A DNA stretch of 64,000 nt from Tremella fuciformis. Lineage: Eukaryota; Basidiomycota; Tremellomycetes; Tremellales; Tremellaceae. Below, piece by piece: positions 24,227 to 36,043 of the stretch; the stretch's first letter is position 1, and each line of letters opens with the position of its first letter. The stretch lies in NCBI GenBank assembly GCA_032768795.1, contig CP136494.1:930001-994000 (forward strand). The letters are read 5' to 3'. Under the pieces are notes generated by a model. That model did not search any database, was not told the DNA's origin, and saw only the letters and a program-made list of their open reading frames with translations. The position numbers were made by a program, and so were the translations under genes.

Positions 24227-26752
24227 ATGATACCCAGAAAAGCACTCCTGCGACATGCTCGACTCGCCCCGCCCCGCTCGTCGCCGCTGGCCGTACGCCC
24301 ACCGTCGGTCATCCGGCCCTCGGTCATGCGAACCCCACCGACTCTCGCTCGAAGCTATGCACAAGGCCCACCGCGACCACCACCAGGGGGCCCGTCGGGA
24401 CCGCCGGGAGGGTCGTTCCCGGGCGGGTTCGGCGGCATGAAGTTTCCCGGCATGTCGCAGCCTGAGAAAGGCGAGACACTCAAGACGTATTCGGTGGACT
24501 TGACGCAGCTCGCGGCGGAGGGCAAGCTCGATCCGATCATTGGGAGGGACGAGGAGATCCGACGGACGATACAGGTTCTTTCGAGAAGGACCAAGTCGAA
24601 TCCCGTCCTTTTGGGCCAGGCGGGTGTGGGGAAGACTGCGATCCTCGAGGGGCTGGCCACGAGGATAGTGAACAAGGAGGTGCCAGAGGTGGGCTTGTGT
24701 CCCTCTTGACTGATAAAAGCTGACGTTCAGTCACTTCATGGCAAGCGTCTACTGTCGCTGGACTTGTCCATGCTGCTGGCCGGCACTGGCGTCCGAGGCG
24801 AGTTTGAAAGCCGGTTCAAGGCGCTGTTGAAGGATATCGAGGAGGAAGGCGGCAACGTTATCTGCTTTATCGACGAGATCCACATGCTGCTCAATCTCGG
24901 CAAGACGGAAGGCTCCATGGACGCCGGCAACATGATCAAGCCCGCGCTAGCACGTGGTCTACAGCTGGTGGGCGCCACGACCCTAGACGAGTACCGCAAG
25001 ACCATCGAAAAGGATGCTGCGCTGCAGCGACGGTTCCAGCCCGTCATGGTCAACGAACCGTCCGTCGAGTCGACCATCTCGATTCTGCGAGGGCTCAAAT
25101 CGAGATTCGAGGTACATTTTGGTGTGCAGATTGCCGACTCAGCACTGGTCACCGCCGCCGTCTACTCGGATCGGTATATCCCCGACCGGTGCCTCCCGGA
25201 CAAGGCGATCGACCTCGTGGACGAAGCATCTTCGGCTCTGAAACTCGCACAGGAGAGCCGGCCGGCGATGCTGGAGAGGCTCGATCGGGAGATAATGACG
25301 CTCGAGATTGAACGGGAGTCTCTGCGGAACGAAGAGGACCAGTTCTCCGTCAGCAGGCTGGACAAGGTCGACAAGGAGCTGCATGAGAAGAAGGCAGAAC
25401 AGAAACGTCTCAACGATCTATGGGCGCAGGAGCGAGAGCGGGTCGCAGATATCAAGGCGATCAAGGAGCAGATAGAACAGGCCAATGTAGAACTCGAGGC
25501 CGCTCAACGGAATGGCGAATACGAGAAGGCGTCCAGGCTGCGGTTCTCGACCATTCCGAATCTGCAATCGAAATTACCGAAGCAGCAAGCCGAACCAGTC
25601 GCCGAGACACCAGATGGCGAGAGCATGACTGTCCGCGATAGAGTCACCTCGGAAGACATCGCGGTGGTGGTTGCAAAGTCTACCGGTATACCCGTTGCGA
25701 ACCTGCTGAAGGGCGAACGGGAGCGTTTGGTACACATGGAAGACGCGCTCAAAGGTCGAGTCATTGGGCAAGACCCCGTTGTGCGCTCGGTTGCCAACGC
25801 GATCCGCCTCTCGCGAGCTGGGCTTCAATCCCCCAGTCGGCCATTGGCGTCGTTCCTCTTCCTGGGACCGACCGGGGTGGGCAAGAGCGAGCTTTGCAAA
25901 TCGCTTGCCGACTTCCTGTTCGCCGACGAGAAGAGGGCATTGATCCAGCTCAACATGTCCGAGTTCCATGACAAACACACTGTTTCACGGCTTATTGGCG
26001 CCACCGCTGGCTTCGTCGGTTACGAAGAGGGCGGTCAGCTGACCGAGGCTGTCCGACGGCGCCCGTACTCCGTCATCGTGTTTGACGAAATCGAAAAGGC
26101 TCATCCGGACGTGGCCAACATTCTCCTACAAATCCTGGACGAGGGATCTTTGACGGATGGGCAAGGCAAACAGGTCAATTTCAAGAATACCATCATCTGC
26201 CTCACGTCGAACCTCGGCTCGGAAGCCCTGTACGAGCCCGACGCCACGACACCGGACGGGCAGGTCACTCCCGAGACTCGCGATCATGTCTTGCACTCTG
26301 TGGGCCAGTTCTTCAAGCCAGAATTGATCAACCGCCTCGACGAGCTGCTGGTGTTCAACAAGCTCCCGCCGAGCGTCATCCTCGATATCGTCTCGCTGCG
26401 CATATCCGAGGTCCAGTCGAGGCTGGCCAGCCGGCGCATCACGCTCGACGTCAGCGAGGACGCGCGCGTGTGGCTGGCGAAGAAGGGGTACAGCGAGCAG
26501 TACGGCGCGCGCGCGGTCAACCGCGTGATCAGAGATAAAGTCACGAGCGCAGTCGCGGGCTTGATGCTCGAGGGCGCGATCAAGGACGGGGAGATTGTCA
26601 GCGTGGGCGTGGAGAGGGACGAGGTTAAGATTTCTTCGAGGCCCGACCCGACATTCGTCAAGCCGGACAGTCTGGGCGAGGCGAGGACGCTGGAGACGCT
26701 GGACGACGTCGAGGAGGTCGAGCCGGACGAGCGGCGCCTGCCGCCCGCCTGA
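24227..26752 (+). CDS. HSP78: HSP78, mitochondrial ClpB-type AAA+ disaggregase
   Basis: Mitochondrial matrix chaperone that pulls proteins out of aggregates together with mtHsp70. The first 45 residues are an Arg/Ser-rich presequence ending near LARSYAQG, followed by a Gly/Pro linker; the Clp N-domain is absent, as in mitochondrial members. NBD1 has Walker A GQAGVGKT and Walker B CFIDEIHM; a coiled-coil middle domain follows ([19 protein letters not shown]). NBD2 has Walker A GPTGVGKS, Walker [12 protein letters not shown], sensor TSNLGSE and arginine-bearing [12 protein letters not shown]. The single intron at 24689-24730 joins VPE to SLHGKR. Length about 815 residues, normal for the family. 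Intact. Confidence 0.96.
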
Positions 26753-26922
26753 GCGCTGTAGATGCATCATCATCTTGGGTCTTGTGTGTTTGTAGCTCAT
26801 ACTGCTCTACTCTGCATCATCATTCGACGCGCATGATTTTGCCACTGACACTTGACATTCATCTCCACATACCCATTCGGGTACTTGGGACACTGGACAA
26901 TGTCCCCTCGCCCTCGCCTTGA

Positions 26923-27700
26923 ATGTCGACGGGCAAACGCGCACGCTCATCCCTCGACGATAGCGCGCCGGCGATGGTGGGAAGATATCAGCCCCGTCCA
27001 GCTAGACGCCGCCGCCGACGAGCAAAGTACGTATTCCCCCTTCGCCGTTTCAGCGTCAGGCGCCGCGGCCGCGGGCTGAGAGTCAGTCGCCCACTTGGAC
27101 AGGAGGGCACTGCGCCATCTGCGCGACGCAGTGCTGGGCTTCCCAGACTGGATGGGCCTCGAGCGCAGTACGGGATCCGTCCCTCGGCCCTTGCCTTCTA
27201 GTCCGCGCTCGCCCTCGCCTGGCGAGGGCGCAACCGGTGCAAAGTGTCCAGAGAGGCCCAGCTCGGCGTATACGTGGGGCACCTCGCCACCTCGTCTTGC
27301 GCGCCGCGTGCGGACACCCCAGGGCAGCACCACCAGCGGCAGCGGCAGCAGCGGCAGCAGCGGCAGCAGCGGCAGCAGCGGCAGCAGCGGCAGCAGCGGC
27401 AGCACCTGCAACAGCTCTGAACCCCGTACGCCCCTCGCCCCTCTGCGCACTCAGACCCCCCCGCCGCCTCGGTCCCCCCGCCGCCGGGGCAGCCTCGGGG
27501 CCCTTCAGACCCGAACCAACTGCGCGACGTCTCCCCTGGTGTCGCGGGAGACTGGTATCTGCTCACGCTGGACGCCCGACTCGAGCCCTCCGCCGCTCAT
27601 ACTGCCTCGGAACCTCGTCGAGCACGCCAGGCGCCACCGACCTGGACAGCCTGAAGACAAGCTGTTCTTCTCTACCACTACGTCTTCTTCGGTCTTCTAG
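26923..27700 (+). CDS. Candidate low-complexity protein, gene model uncertain
   Basis: Between HSP78 and YTP1 an ATG at 26923 opens MSTGKRARSSLDDSAPAM, and a donor-like gtacgt at 27028 is followed by frames that stay open to 27700. A nine-base repeat at 27335-27404 can be read as Ser/Gly, Ala or Gln/Arg runs depending on frame. Protein-like segments occur in more than one frame, e.g. LRDAVLGFPDWMGLERS and, in another, DWYLLTLDARLEPS near 27550, so introns or an error may intervene. No family recognised. This is a low-confidence call; the locus could also be non-coding. Confidence 0.28.
27335..27404. repeat. AGCGGCAGC minisatellite
   Basis: A 70-bp GC-rich tract of about seven tandem nine-base units (agcggcagc). 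All three forward frames stay open through it, so it does not decide the reading frame of the candidate gene around it. Confidence 0.85.
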
Positions 27701-27933
27701 CCCCCCTTTCCCCTCTTCTTTGTACAGTACGACCTTTGGAGAACACTGGTCTCGCCTCCCACGTAGAGTCGAGATACATCAACATGACATGAGAGATGCT
27801 CTATTCACATGCTTCTACGCCTCGCTCCGCCTCGGCGACTGTATTATAAATCGCTTGCTCGTCAATTATAACACCACGTCCACCCTCTCACTCTCTTCGC
27901 CCCTCCCTTCTTCACTCTCACACAAACCACCCC

Positions 27934-30315
27934 TCACACCCTCACGCCGCCCCGCCTCTCGCGGTGCAGCCGCAGGTACGCCCACCCCTTGACGCCCATG
28001 ACAAACACGATCCAGCAGAACGTCAAGCTGGTGAGCGCCACTGTAAAGTTCAAAAACGCCATCATGTCGTCGTACCCCGCGCGCATGGCCGCCCACGTGA
28101 CTTCCTCGCTCGAGAGAATGAAGACGATGCCGCCCGACGCGTAGCCAAACGACGTGAGCAGCTCGGTGGGCGGGCGCCCGGGGAGAGTCGAGTCGACTGG
28201 CGGGCGCAGGTACAGGAAGAAGTAGGTGAGGAGGCGGAAGGCGGACCCGCCCGCGAGCAGGATACCCCACAGCGAGTGGATCTCGACTTGGAACACGTAG
28301 TCCTGGTGGTGTGCGGCCATGGCGAGTCCGGTCTGGCTCTCAGCGTGATCAATCACGAATCGAGGTGAAGCTTACCACTGCGATGACGATGGCCGGCAGG
28401 GGGTTGAAGGAGAATGCGTAGGTGGACGGCTCGGCCGGCTTGCCCCTGCCGCCGCTCATGACTGCTCCGAGGAGTCGGCGGACCCGGCGAGACTCGAGGA
28501 ACATGCCCATGAGACCGGCGAACCAGAACCTGGGGTTCAGCCTGGGTCTCCACAGGTCTGCTGACGCGACTCACATGACGGCGATCGAAATGTGCTGCAC
28601 CTGCTTGACCGTGTACGGGTCCCCGGCTTGCGCCCCAAACCGCTCCATCCACGTGTTGGTGATGCCGTAGAGGAAGATCACAAAGCACTCGATCATCTCT
28701 GCCGAGGCGCCCTGCTTGCCATCCGGACGGCGATTCCATGCCCAGCCCAGGTCGGCATAAGCACCGAGGTAACGAGCAAAGGTGAGGACGCCGTAGCCGA
28801 AGAAAATCGAGCCCTTGATAAAGTGCGCAGCACACGTGTTGATCAGGCCACCGCGGCACATCCCCTGACGGTCAGACCAGGCAACTAAACAGAGCTCGAC
28901 CTCACGAGGTAGATCGTGATGCCCGAGAGCGTCACGACGTATGCCAAGACTACCTGCGTCCGACGTACCCAGGTCAAGAGAATCTCGCTGAGTCTCACGG
29001 CGGTCAACTTATCACCCTGTACTTCCTCCCACACCGGGTCGTCATCGTGCTCCAGGTCTCGCGCCGGATGCTCAGCATCGTATGCCCCTCGGCGCTGGAC
29101 CGATGGCTTGTGATGCTCGTACGAGTGACGAGTGGGCGAGGCGGACGTTGGGGTCTCGTGGAGGGTACCGTCAGAAGCGGACGAGCCCGTCGAGCTTCGA
29201 GATGGAGGCAGAGCCTGTCGGAAGAGGAGAGACGAAAGGTGGGGTTTCCTGGCGGATGGCCGGTGGGGCATGTCGTCATCTTCATCTTCATCCTCGTCTT
29301 CGTCTCCAATCTCAAAGACTACATCCTGTGTGTGCTCGTCCTCATCGCCGTGCTGTCCGGCGGTGGTCAGGCCGAGCATCTCGTAATGACTGCCAGTCTC
29401 CTTGTGGTCTCCACTGCGAAGGACCTGGGAGAAGAAGGTGTTCCAGTCTCGCTGACCAGAGCGGTAGTAGGCGATGCCCCTCTGAATGAGGCCGAGCGAG
29501 TCGAGGAAGGCGAGGGAGATGGAGAGGAGGACGAGGACGTTGCCGAATCCGCCATGAACGCTCCCATCATATCTGGTTGTCAGCTCAGCCTCTCAAGAGC
29601 GAGAATCAGCTGACCTCTCGGGAGTCGCAGCTTTGTAGGCGACACCGGTGAGCCATCCGAACGCGGCGATGGCGAGGAAGACGGCGTTGGCAATGTAGTG
29701 TGAGGGGTGATGAGCTGCTCGCAAGCCCAGAGCTGCCCGTCAGCTGTTCGAGTCCGTTTCCGTTGGAAGACGTGCGGCGGCATACTGACCTATTGGCAAG
29801 GCTGCAAAGTAGGCCAAGGACATGCCCACGACATGCAGGACCATGAGCCCCCGCTTGCCTCCCGCCTCTGCCGGGTCCCAAGCCTCGTCAAATTCTTCTC
29901 CGAAGATGGCCGAATCATTGTCGAGGCGAAAGTCGGCGGCGAGGTAGGAAGGGGGGTAGTGATGCCATTGGTGTATGCTCTCGTCGTCGAGGACGACCTT
30001 TGGCGCCGCGTGCGAGCCATGATGATGTCCCGCCGGGTCCTCGCCGCTGGGTTGGGCATGCACAGCCGAGTCGTGGGCGGCGCTGCTGCCCGAGGGTACT
30101 GGTACTACCTCGGGCATGTCCATCGAGTCGCCACCGCCACCGCCCATGTCCATGTCCATGTCCATGTCGACGTCGGGCGATGCATGGTCATGGTCGTGTT
30201 GTCGGCGCTGTGGCGAGTCTGGTGTCGACTGGCCAGACAATGCATGGGCGAGTGGTACACCCCAAGCGGTGAGCAGTAAAAAGATGTGGATGACGTAGGG
30301 TGATCGAGGACGCAT
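27934..30315 (-). CDS. YTP1: YTP1-like multi-pass membrane protein (DUF2427 plus Ytp1)
   Basis: Fungal polytopic membrane protein of unknown biochemical role, related to yeast Ytp1. The start at 30315 opens with a cleavable-type signal (MRPRSPYVIHIFLLLTAWG). A His/Asp/Met-rich luminal segment follows (DHDHASPDVDMDMDMDMGG), which might bind metal. The DUF2427 part has helices GLMVLHVVGMSLAYFAALP and GNVLVLLSISLAFLDSLG. A long acidic cytosolic loop follows, then the C-terminal Ytp1 domain (CAAHFIKGSIFFGYGVLTF, WNRRPDG, ECFVIFLYGITNTWMERFG, FWFAGLMGMFLESRRVR) and further helices to the end near 27934. Six or more exons with short introns. The role of the His/Met segment is inference. Confidence 0.85.
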
Positions 30316-31100
30316 GGTGGGTTGCCGGCGGCAAATTATAAGTATTTCGAAAGATTACCTTGCCTCCACCTTCTCTGCTCTGAATTAGTTGACAGCGCCA
30401 AGAGTCAAGAGGTGGTCGATGGCAAGGTGGGTGTCAGTGTCAGAGGTGGTTGTGACGATGTACGAGACGAGTGTGATGAAAGGATGGAAATTTGTGTCGA
30501 CGTCGTTTGCTCAGCACTAGGGCTTACTCATGCATGCGTGGGCGGCGGCGACGGCGTAGTCGATTATGCTGCTGCCTGTCCACTAGCTACACCGTCGGCC
30601 ACGCGGCTTCGGGATCTAAACCCTATCACTCGGGGATCCCGTTCCTGTCTCTCTTGGGCAAGTCGCCACCCACACACCCTCTCCGCCTACGTGGTCTCTA
30701 CCTCGGCGCCCAGCCTCCCTCTTGACTAGCCGTCAGCCAAGTTACGTCAGCTCGCCCTACTCGACTCGACACCGAGGTCATCCATCAGCCATCAGCAATC
30801 AGCACTCGGCAACACCATCATCATCTCCTCGGACATGGATGCTCTTTGTCTTCTGCCACGAGCCATCCCCCACCCATGCATGACATGACTTTGCTCTCAC
30901 TCCCTTGCCGTGCCGAGACGGCGTGGTACTGTACTGTTCACATGTCAAAGCGGTCTCGTTCCTGTTAAACGCGGCGTCATCGGGAACGATCGGACAAAGA
31001 TGGTCCGTATGTCCGTCTATCCATCCGGCGGGCACGAAGTACTAGGAGTTACATGACATTGCATCGCGAGCGCCGGACTTCGGGCCGGATGTCGAGTAGC
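30316..31100. other. Intergenic region upstream of YTP1
   Basis: About 0.8 kb with only short frames on both strands and no recognisable domain. Contains the YTP1 promoter by position. Nothing else supported. Confidence 0.35.
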
Positions 31101-31557
31101 TCAGAGCGTCTGACTGTGGACGACGGTGCTGTTCTCGTGCACGGACGGATAAGCGCGGACTTGTCCGGGCGTGTCTACTTGCAGTCCTGCGACCCGCAAC
31201 ATCGATCTGTCCACTAATGTGCCGCCGAGGTTAGTCGTGGTGAAGCAAAATTCATACTTGCCAGACTTGCCTACTCGCAGACAGGTCGTGCCAGTATATG
31301 GATCGCTCACCGGGCGAGACGACCTGATCTCCCCCGACCCATCCGCAAGAAGCTTTCATATGTCTGATCGATGCAGCTGGTTCTCACTACACCATGAACG
31401 ACACGGAGGGCTGAGTTTTCCACACTCCATACGCAGCGTTGCTCTCTCCATTGTCCTCTGAGCTTGTCGCCGTCGTCGTTGGCGAGCAGCCAACCCATAC
31501 GATTACGTAACACCCCCTGCTATCCTCTGAATTTTCCCGGCTCGTGCATCCGACCAT
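31101..31557 (-). CDS. Possible small cysteine-containing protein, tentative
   Basis: Not recognised. An ATG at 31557 opens MVGCTSRENSEDSRGCYVIV, continuing through VWVGCSPTTTATSSEDN and YGVWKTQPSVSFM before a stop. After a short possible intron and a clean 40-nt intron (gtgagc..gagtag, near 31279-31318) the same style continues: GWVGGDQVVSP, then GKSGKYEFCFTTTNLGG and a stop at 31101. The phases of the last two exons agree; the first junction is not settled. The wording resembles a small secreted or luminal beta-rich protein, but this is an impression only. Confidence 0.3.
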
Positions 31558-31948
31558 AGCCAGCTGCTCGACTAGCTTCGTCTCGCAAAGGAGTCACAGC
31601 TACTTCATCCCTCCCTCGTCACCACTTTCAGCGATCACACGGTCAAAGGCGACGCTACGCTGAGAGGGTCGTGCAGGATCCACCTCGAGGGAAGCGACCT
31701 TGCCTGGACCGGACGCTCTTCCGGGAACTCGGGCTGGACACCAGCTCCAGCGGGATTGGGATCCCACTCGCCTTCGATCCGTTCGCCTCGACGAACCGCT
31801 CGACCCACCAGAGGTGCATAGGGCCAGCTGTGCGTCAACCTCAAGACTTGTTCAACCTCTCGCGCGCAGTCCACACACGCTTGGTAGCGTCTCGCACATT
31901 GCTCCACGTCCACATTCACGACCCGCGTCCTTTCCTCAGCCCTGCACC
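31558..31948. promoter_or_regulatory. Upstream region of PRS
   Basis: Promoter and leader of the PRPP synthetase gene by position. Frames on both strands are open but shadow each other; no separate gene is supported. Confidence 0.35.
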
Positions 31949-33198
31949 ATGTCGTCCGCCGCTTACGCCTCTATCAAGCTCTTCGCGGGTGAGTTGGACT
32001 CGAAGGACTTCACCCTCATCTCGACGTCATGGGGCACTGGGCTGCTGCGTCTTGTCCAAGTGTCATGGAAGGGCTGATAAGCAGGCTCCTCCCACCCTGA
32101 CCTGGCCCATCTCATCGCCAAACGGTCTGCCCTTCCATAGGACCTACCTTATACCATACTCACGTGCAGACTCGGCATTCCCTTGGCTCGCGCGAGCATC
32201 ATACAGCCCCCATCTGGCGAGACAAAAGTGACCATCGTCGAGTCTGTGCGCGACTACGATGTGTACATCCTGAACACCGTCAGTGGTCTGCCTGCAGTCC
32301 GAATCGTTCTCACATGACAGGGCGCAGGGGCCGTCAACACCTCGCTGCTCGAGCTGTGCATCATGATCCACGCGTGCAAGGTAGATATCACCATGGAGAC
32401 CTAGGCTGACCGGCAGATCGCCTCTGCTCGCCGTATCACGGCGATCATCCCGCACTTTCCCTACGCGCGGCAAGACAAAAAGGACAAGTCCCGCGCGCCC
32501 ATCACGGCCAAGCTCGTGGCCAACATGCTGCGCGAGGCGGGCTGCGACCACGTCATCACGATGGACCTGCACGCGTCGCAGATCCAGGGCTTCTTCGACG
32601 TGCCGGTCGACAACCTGTACGCCGAGCCGTCGATGATCAAGTACATCCGCGACCACATCGACGTGGACAACGTCGTGATAGTCTCGCCCGACGCGGGCGG
32701 CGCCAAGCGCGCGACGAGCATCGCCGACCGGCTCAACGTCGACTTTGCCCTGTTCCACAAGGAGCGCAAAAAGGCCAACGAGGTCTCCCGCATGGTGCTC
32801 GTCGGCAGCGTCAAGGACAAGGTCGCCATCCTCGTGGACGACATGGCGGACACGTGCGGCACGCTCGGCCTGGCGGCGCGCAACCTCAAGGACGCGGGCG
32901 CGACCAAGGTGTACGCGTTCGTAACGCATGGTATCCTGAGCGGGCCCGCGATCAAGGTCATCAACGAGAGCGGCATGGAGAAGCTCGTCGTGACCAACAC
33001 CATCCCGCTCACGGACAAGCAGAGCGAGTGCGACAAGATCGAGGTGATCGATGTGAGCCACGTGCTGGCCGAGACGATCAGGAGAAGCCACTTTGGCGAG
33101 TCTGTGGTGAGTGGTTTCTGGGGGCCAGAGATGCAGGACGCTCATCGCAGTCGTACTTGTTTCACGAGGTGCCGTTCTCGAACGGCGTGGGTCCATAG
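31949..33198 (+). CDS. PRS: Ribose-phosphate pyrophosphokinase (PRPP synthetase)
   Basis: Makes PRPP from ribose 5-phosphate and ATP, feeding purine, pyrimidine, His and Trp synthesis in the cytosol. Six exons. [14 protein letters not shown] joins [19 protein letters not shown], then [20 protein letters not shown] and the ATP-binding [15 protein letters not shown]. The large exon carries the metal and ribose sites ([19 protein letters not shown]), [13 protein letters not shown], and the PRPP loop [13 protein letters not shown]. The last exon is only [15 protein letters not shown] after an intron near 33107-33150. Length about 320 residues, the short standard form without a long insertion. Intact. 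Confidence 0.95.
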
Positions 33199-33418
33199 CC
33201 CGTAGCATTCAATCTGCACTACAGAGAAAGGGGGGTGTCCGGTGTAGGGGGGCGACATGTAGAGGGAGAGGTCATTGTACTCGTAGATCGCACCAGGCCA
33301 TCATGACATCCATACATAGCGTAACGGCAGATCGCAGCCCGTTGAGGTCCGGACACCGGACATCCGGAACGTCCACCTCTGCCAATTTCAATTGATCGCT
33401 TCTCCACCATCCACCATC

Positions 33419-34188
33419 ATGTCCTCCAGCGGCGCAGCGGGCGACACGGCACCCCATCTCGCCCCGCTCGCACTGGCCATCCCCATCCTGCATGCGGCCA
33501 AATACCCAACGTCCACCGTTCTCGGCGTCTTCCTCGGGCCGCCGCAGGGCTCGTCCTCCCAGGGGCAGGCGCAGGCCGAGCTCGCCCTCCCGCTGGTGCA
33601 TCGCGAGCCCGCCCTGAGCCCCATGACCGAGCTGGCTGTCGAGCATGCGGCCGCGTACGCCCGCCAGGCCCAGCGGAGGATAGTGGGCGTGTACACGAGC
33701 GGCGGGAGCGCCGCCGCCGCTGGTTCAAAGGGGAAGGGGAAGGGTGGGGCCGTGCGGCTCCTGGAACATGTACGACAGGTCGTCGGCGCCGGCGCAGGAG
33801 ATGGGGGAGAAGTATGGGGCGTATCTGTGAGTCCCCCAAGTGGGCCGAGGCTGAGTGCAGCTGGACATCCCTCCGTTGAGCGATGCATCATGTACCGTCA
33901 CCGCCACCGTAAGGCTTCCCTGCGCCGGGCTTCCATGAATGGACGCCTGCCTGACTCTGTAGCTCTTCTCCGGCTCGACGCCTCTGCCGCTCGCTGGGCT
34001 GGATACCGCGCGGATCGTGCCGCTGGTCCGACGGGACAAGGTCCACCGCCGGCTGAACGACTTTGACGACCACCTAGATGACGCGTGAGTCTGCTTGCTT
34101 GATTGTTGGTTGTACTCTAGCTGAGCGCAGCAATGCCGATTGGACCAACGCCGCGCTGCTTTCCGAGATCTCGCGGCAGCTCGCATAG
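33419..34188 (+). CDS. EMC8: ER membrane protein complex subunit 8/9
   Basis: MPN-like (UPF0172) subunit of the EMC insertase on the cytosolic face of the ER. N-terminal features: ALAIPILHAAKYPTSTVLG, VFLGPPQGS, then LPLVHREPALSPMTELAVE, HAAAYARQAQRRIVGVYTS, all matching the family order. Short exons follow: LDIPPLSDASCTVTAT, then LFSGSTPLPLAGLDTARIVP, ending ALLSEISRQLA. Introns near 33829-33862, 33911-33962 and 34085-34130. The catalytic JAMM metalloprotease residues are not present, as is normal for EMC8/9. Between the first block and the C-terminus is a Gly/Ala/Lys loop (GSKGKGKGG) that looks species-specific. Confidence 0.82.
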
Positions 34189-34280
34189 ACCATAGCACAG
34201 CATACAGCATACAGCATACAACGATCCATACCTACATGTATGCATGTACAAACAACAGCGTGTCTACGCTCTACACAGGC

Positions 34281-35863
34281 TCAGCGGCCAGACGCCGTAC
34301 TCTGCCCCCTGTCCGCAATCATGTCCAGCGCCTCGTACAGCCCGTCCCGCCTGCCCCACCTGACCATCAGCTTCTCGCCTGCGGGTGCGAATGCACGATA
34401 CTTGCAGGTTGTTATGGTCGCCCTCCTCGACCCAGTGCACCCTCAGGTCGATCCCATCTCGGTCAAGAGCTTGGTTGAGCCACTCTGCCTCGTCAGGCTA
34501 TGCTCCGCTCCGGCCCGAGTCCCAGTCGTTGCGCAGTGACTTACCTCGGCCGCCCGCAGGTACCATGGCGTCCTTCATGCCCCACCACAGATTGACGGGC
34601 ACAGCGACCGGTTGTGTGCTTGACTGGGCCGCCAGCACCTGCTTTGCCACGGCGCCAATGGTGCGCTCGAACCATTCCGGGCCGGTGTCTGCCCCTTCTC
34701 GGTTCAAGCAGAGCAGGTGATCTGCACTCGTCAGCATGCTGCACAGCGTGACGCACGGCCATGAGATCACCTTGACCCGCGCCGCGTATGTCCTCGGCGT
34801 GAAAGTAGCTCATGACCGTCTGTGCTTCAGCTCGCCCTCCCCCCGCTGCTCAAGCCGGCCGCGGACACGGCCGGGAGACCCACACAGCTCAGGCAACACT
34901 GGTCGCCGAAGCTCCCCCAGTAGCCGATATCCGTGTGCTCCTTGCTCTTCTCGCGCTCGGTGTCGGGCTGCAGCACGGGCGCGTCCGCCGCCCCGCTCGC
35001 CGCCCACCACTTTGAGAGCGCAGCGGGCGCAGTGGACACCGTGTCCCATACATCCGAGGCGGTCTTGCTGAGCTTCATGAGCGGGGGTATCTGTCCTCAG
35101 AACCGTATTTCCCTCACAGACTCGCGAGCTCACGGTGAGGTGCTGCGTGTTGATGAGCGCGTCGGGAATGTACGAGAGGTACGACCTGTACCACCCCGGG
35201 TGGTCCGCCGGAAGCGGCGGCGACCACGGCGACACAAGGTAGATGTGTGGTGGTGGGTCGAGGCCCGTGAGGAAGATATCGCGGTGGTGCAGCAGCAGAG
35301 TGAGTGCGTAGCTACCTTCAGCCCGGCCTGCACTTGCACTTGATTATGGGCGGAACATACTAGATGCCCGCCGAGCCGGCGATGAGGTGTGCGAGCTTGA
35401 TTCCCAGGTGTTCCAGAACACTGACGATCATCTCTGAACGCTCAGCACTGCGCGACGAGGCAGCAGAGCATTGCGGCACTGACCACACGCCAGTCGGATG
35501 CGGTCTCTGAGCGGTACGAGCGGGATGGCGCCCAGACCAGGTCGATCGACAATGATCAAGCGGATTCCGTACACTGCAGCGATAGGATCTGGTCTTCAGC
35601 TCTGGCACGGTCAGAGATGCCTGAAGACCGAATCAAAGAACCAAGAGCGTGGACTGACCTTGCGGAGCTGCCAGCCATCGCGACGCGCCGGCGGGCATGA
35701 GGAGCAGGACGGGGATACCGCCAGGATCCCCAGTGTCGCTGTACGACACGGGCAGACCAGTCTTGGGACATTTCGGCAGCAACGACGAGAACTTGCGGCC
35801 GGCGAGATACGCGACGGGATCGCTCTGCGCTGTCGGGGCGTCCTGCCCTGCTGACGCAGGCAT
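34281..35863 (-). CDS. Alpha/beta hydrolase
   Basis: Likely serine hydrolase with an alpha/beta fold, substrate unknown. Exons read TGLPVSYSDTGDPGGIPVLL with LLMPAGASRW, then YGIRLIIVDRPGLGAIPLV, AERSEMIVSVLEHLGI and LAHLIAGSAGI at the nucleophile elbow, where the usual G-x-S-x-G is approximated by AGSAG. Next come LLLHHRDIFLTGLDPPPHIY with LVSPWSPPLPADHPGWYRS, a cap region, WFERTIGAVAKQVL, and NLWWGMKDAMVPAGG followed by VHWVEEGDHNNLQ, the His of the triad. Seven or more exons; the section between 34780 and 34860 is not fully resolved. Start ATG at 35863. Confidence 0.68.
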
Positions 35864-36043
35864 GTTGCTGCTTCTCGCCACGACGAGGGGCAGAGTAAGG
35901 ATCTAAAGACGGTCGCAGCCTCGTGTGTGGTGGTTTGTGTGGATGACCTCCACTTCCAAAGGTTAGTCACGCCGTGGCGCAGTCGGTACTAAGGGCAGAG
36001 ACAAGGATCCCCAGATGCATTCGAGATGTATATGATGCACCCC

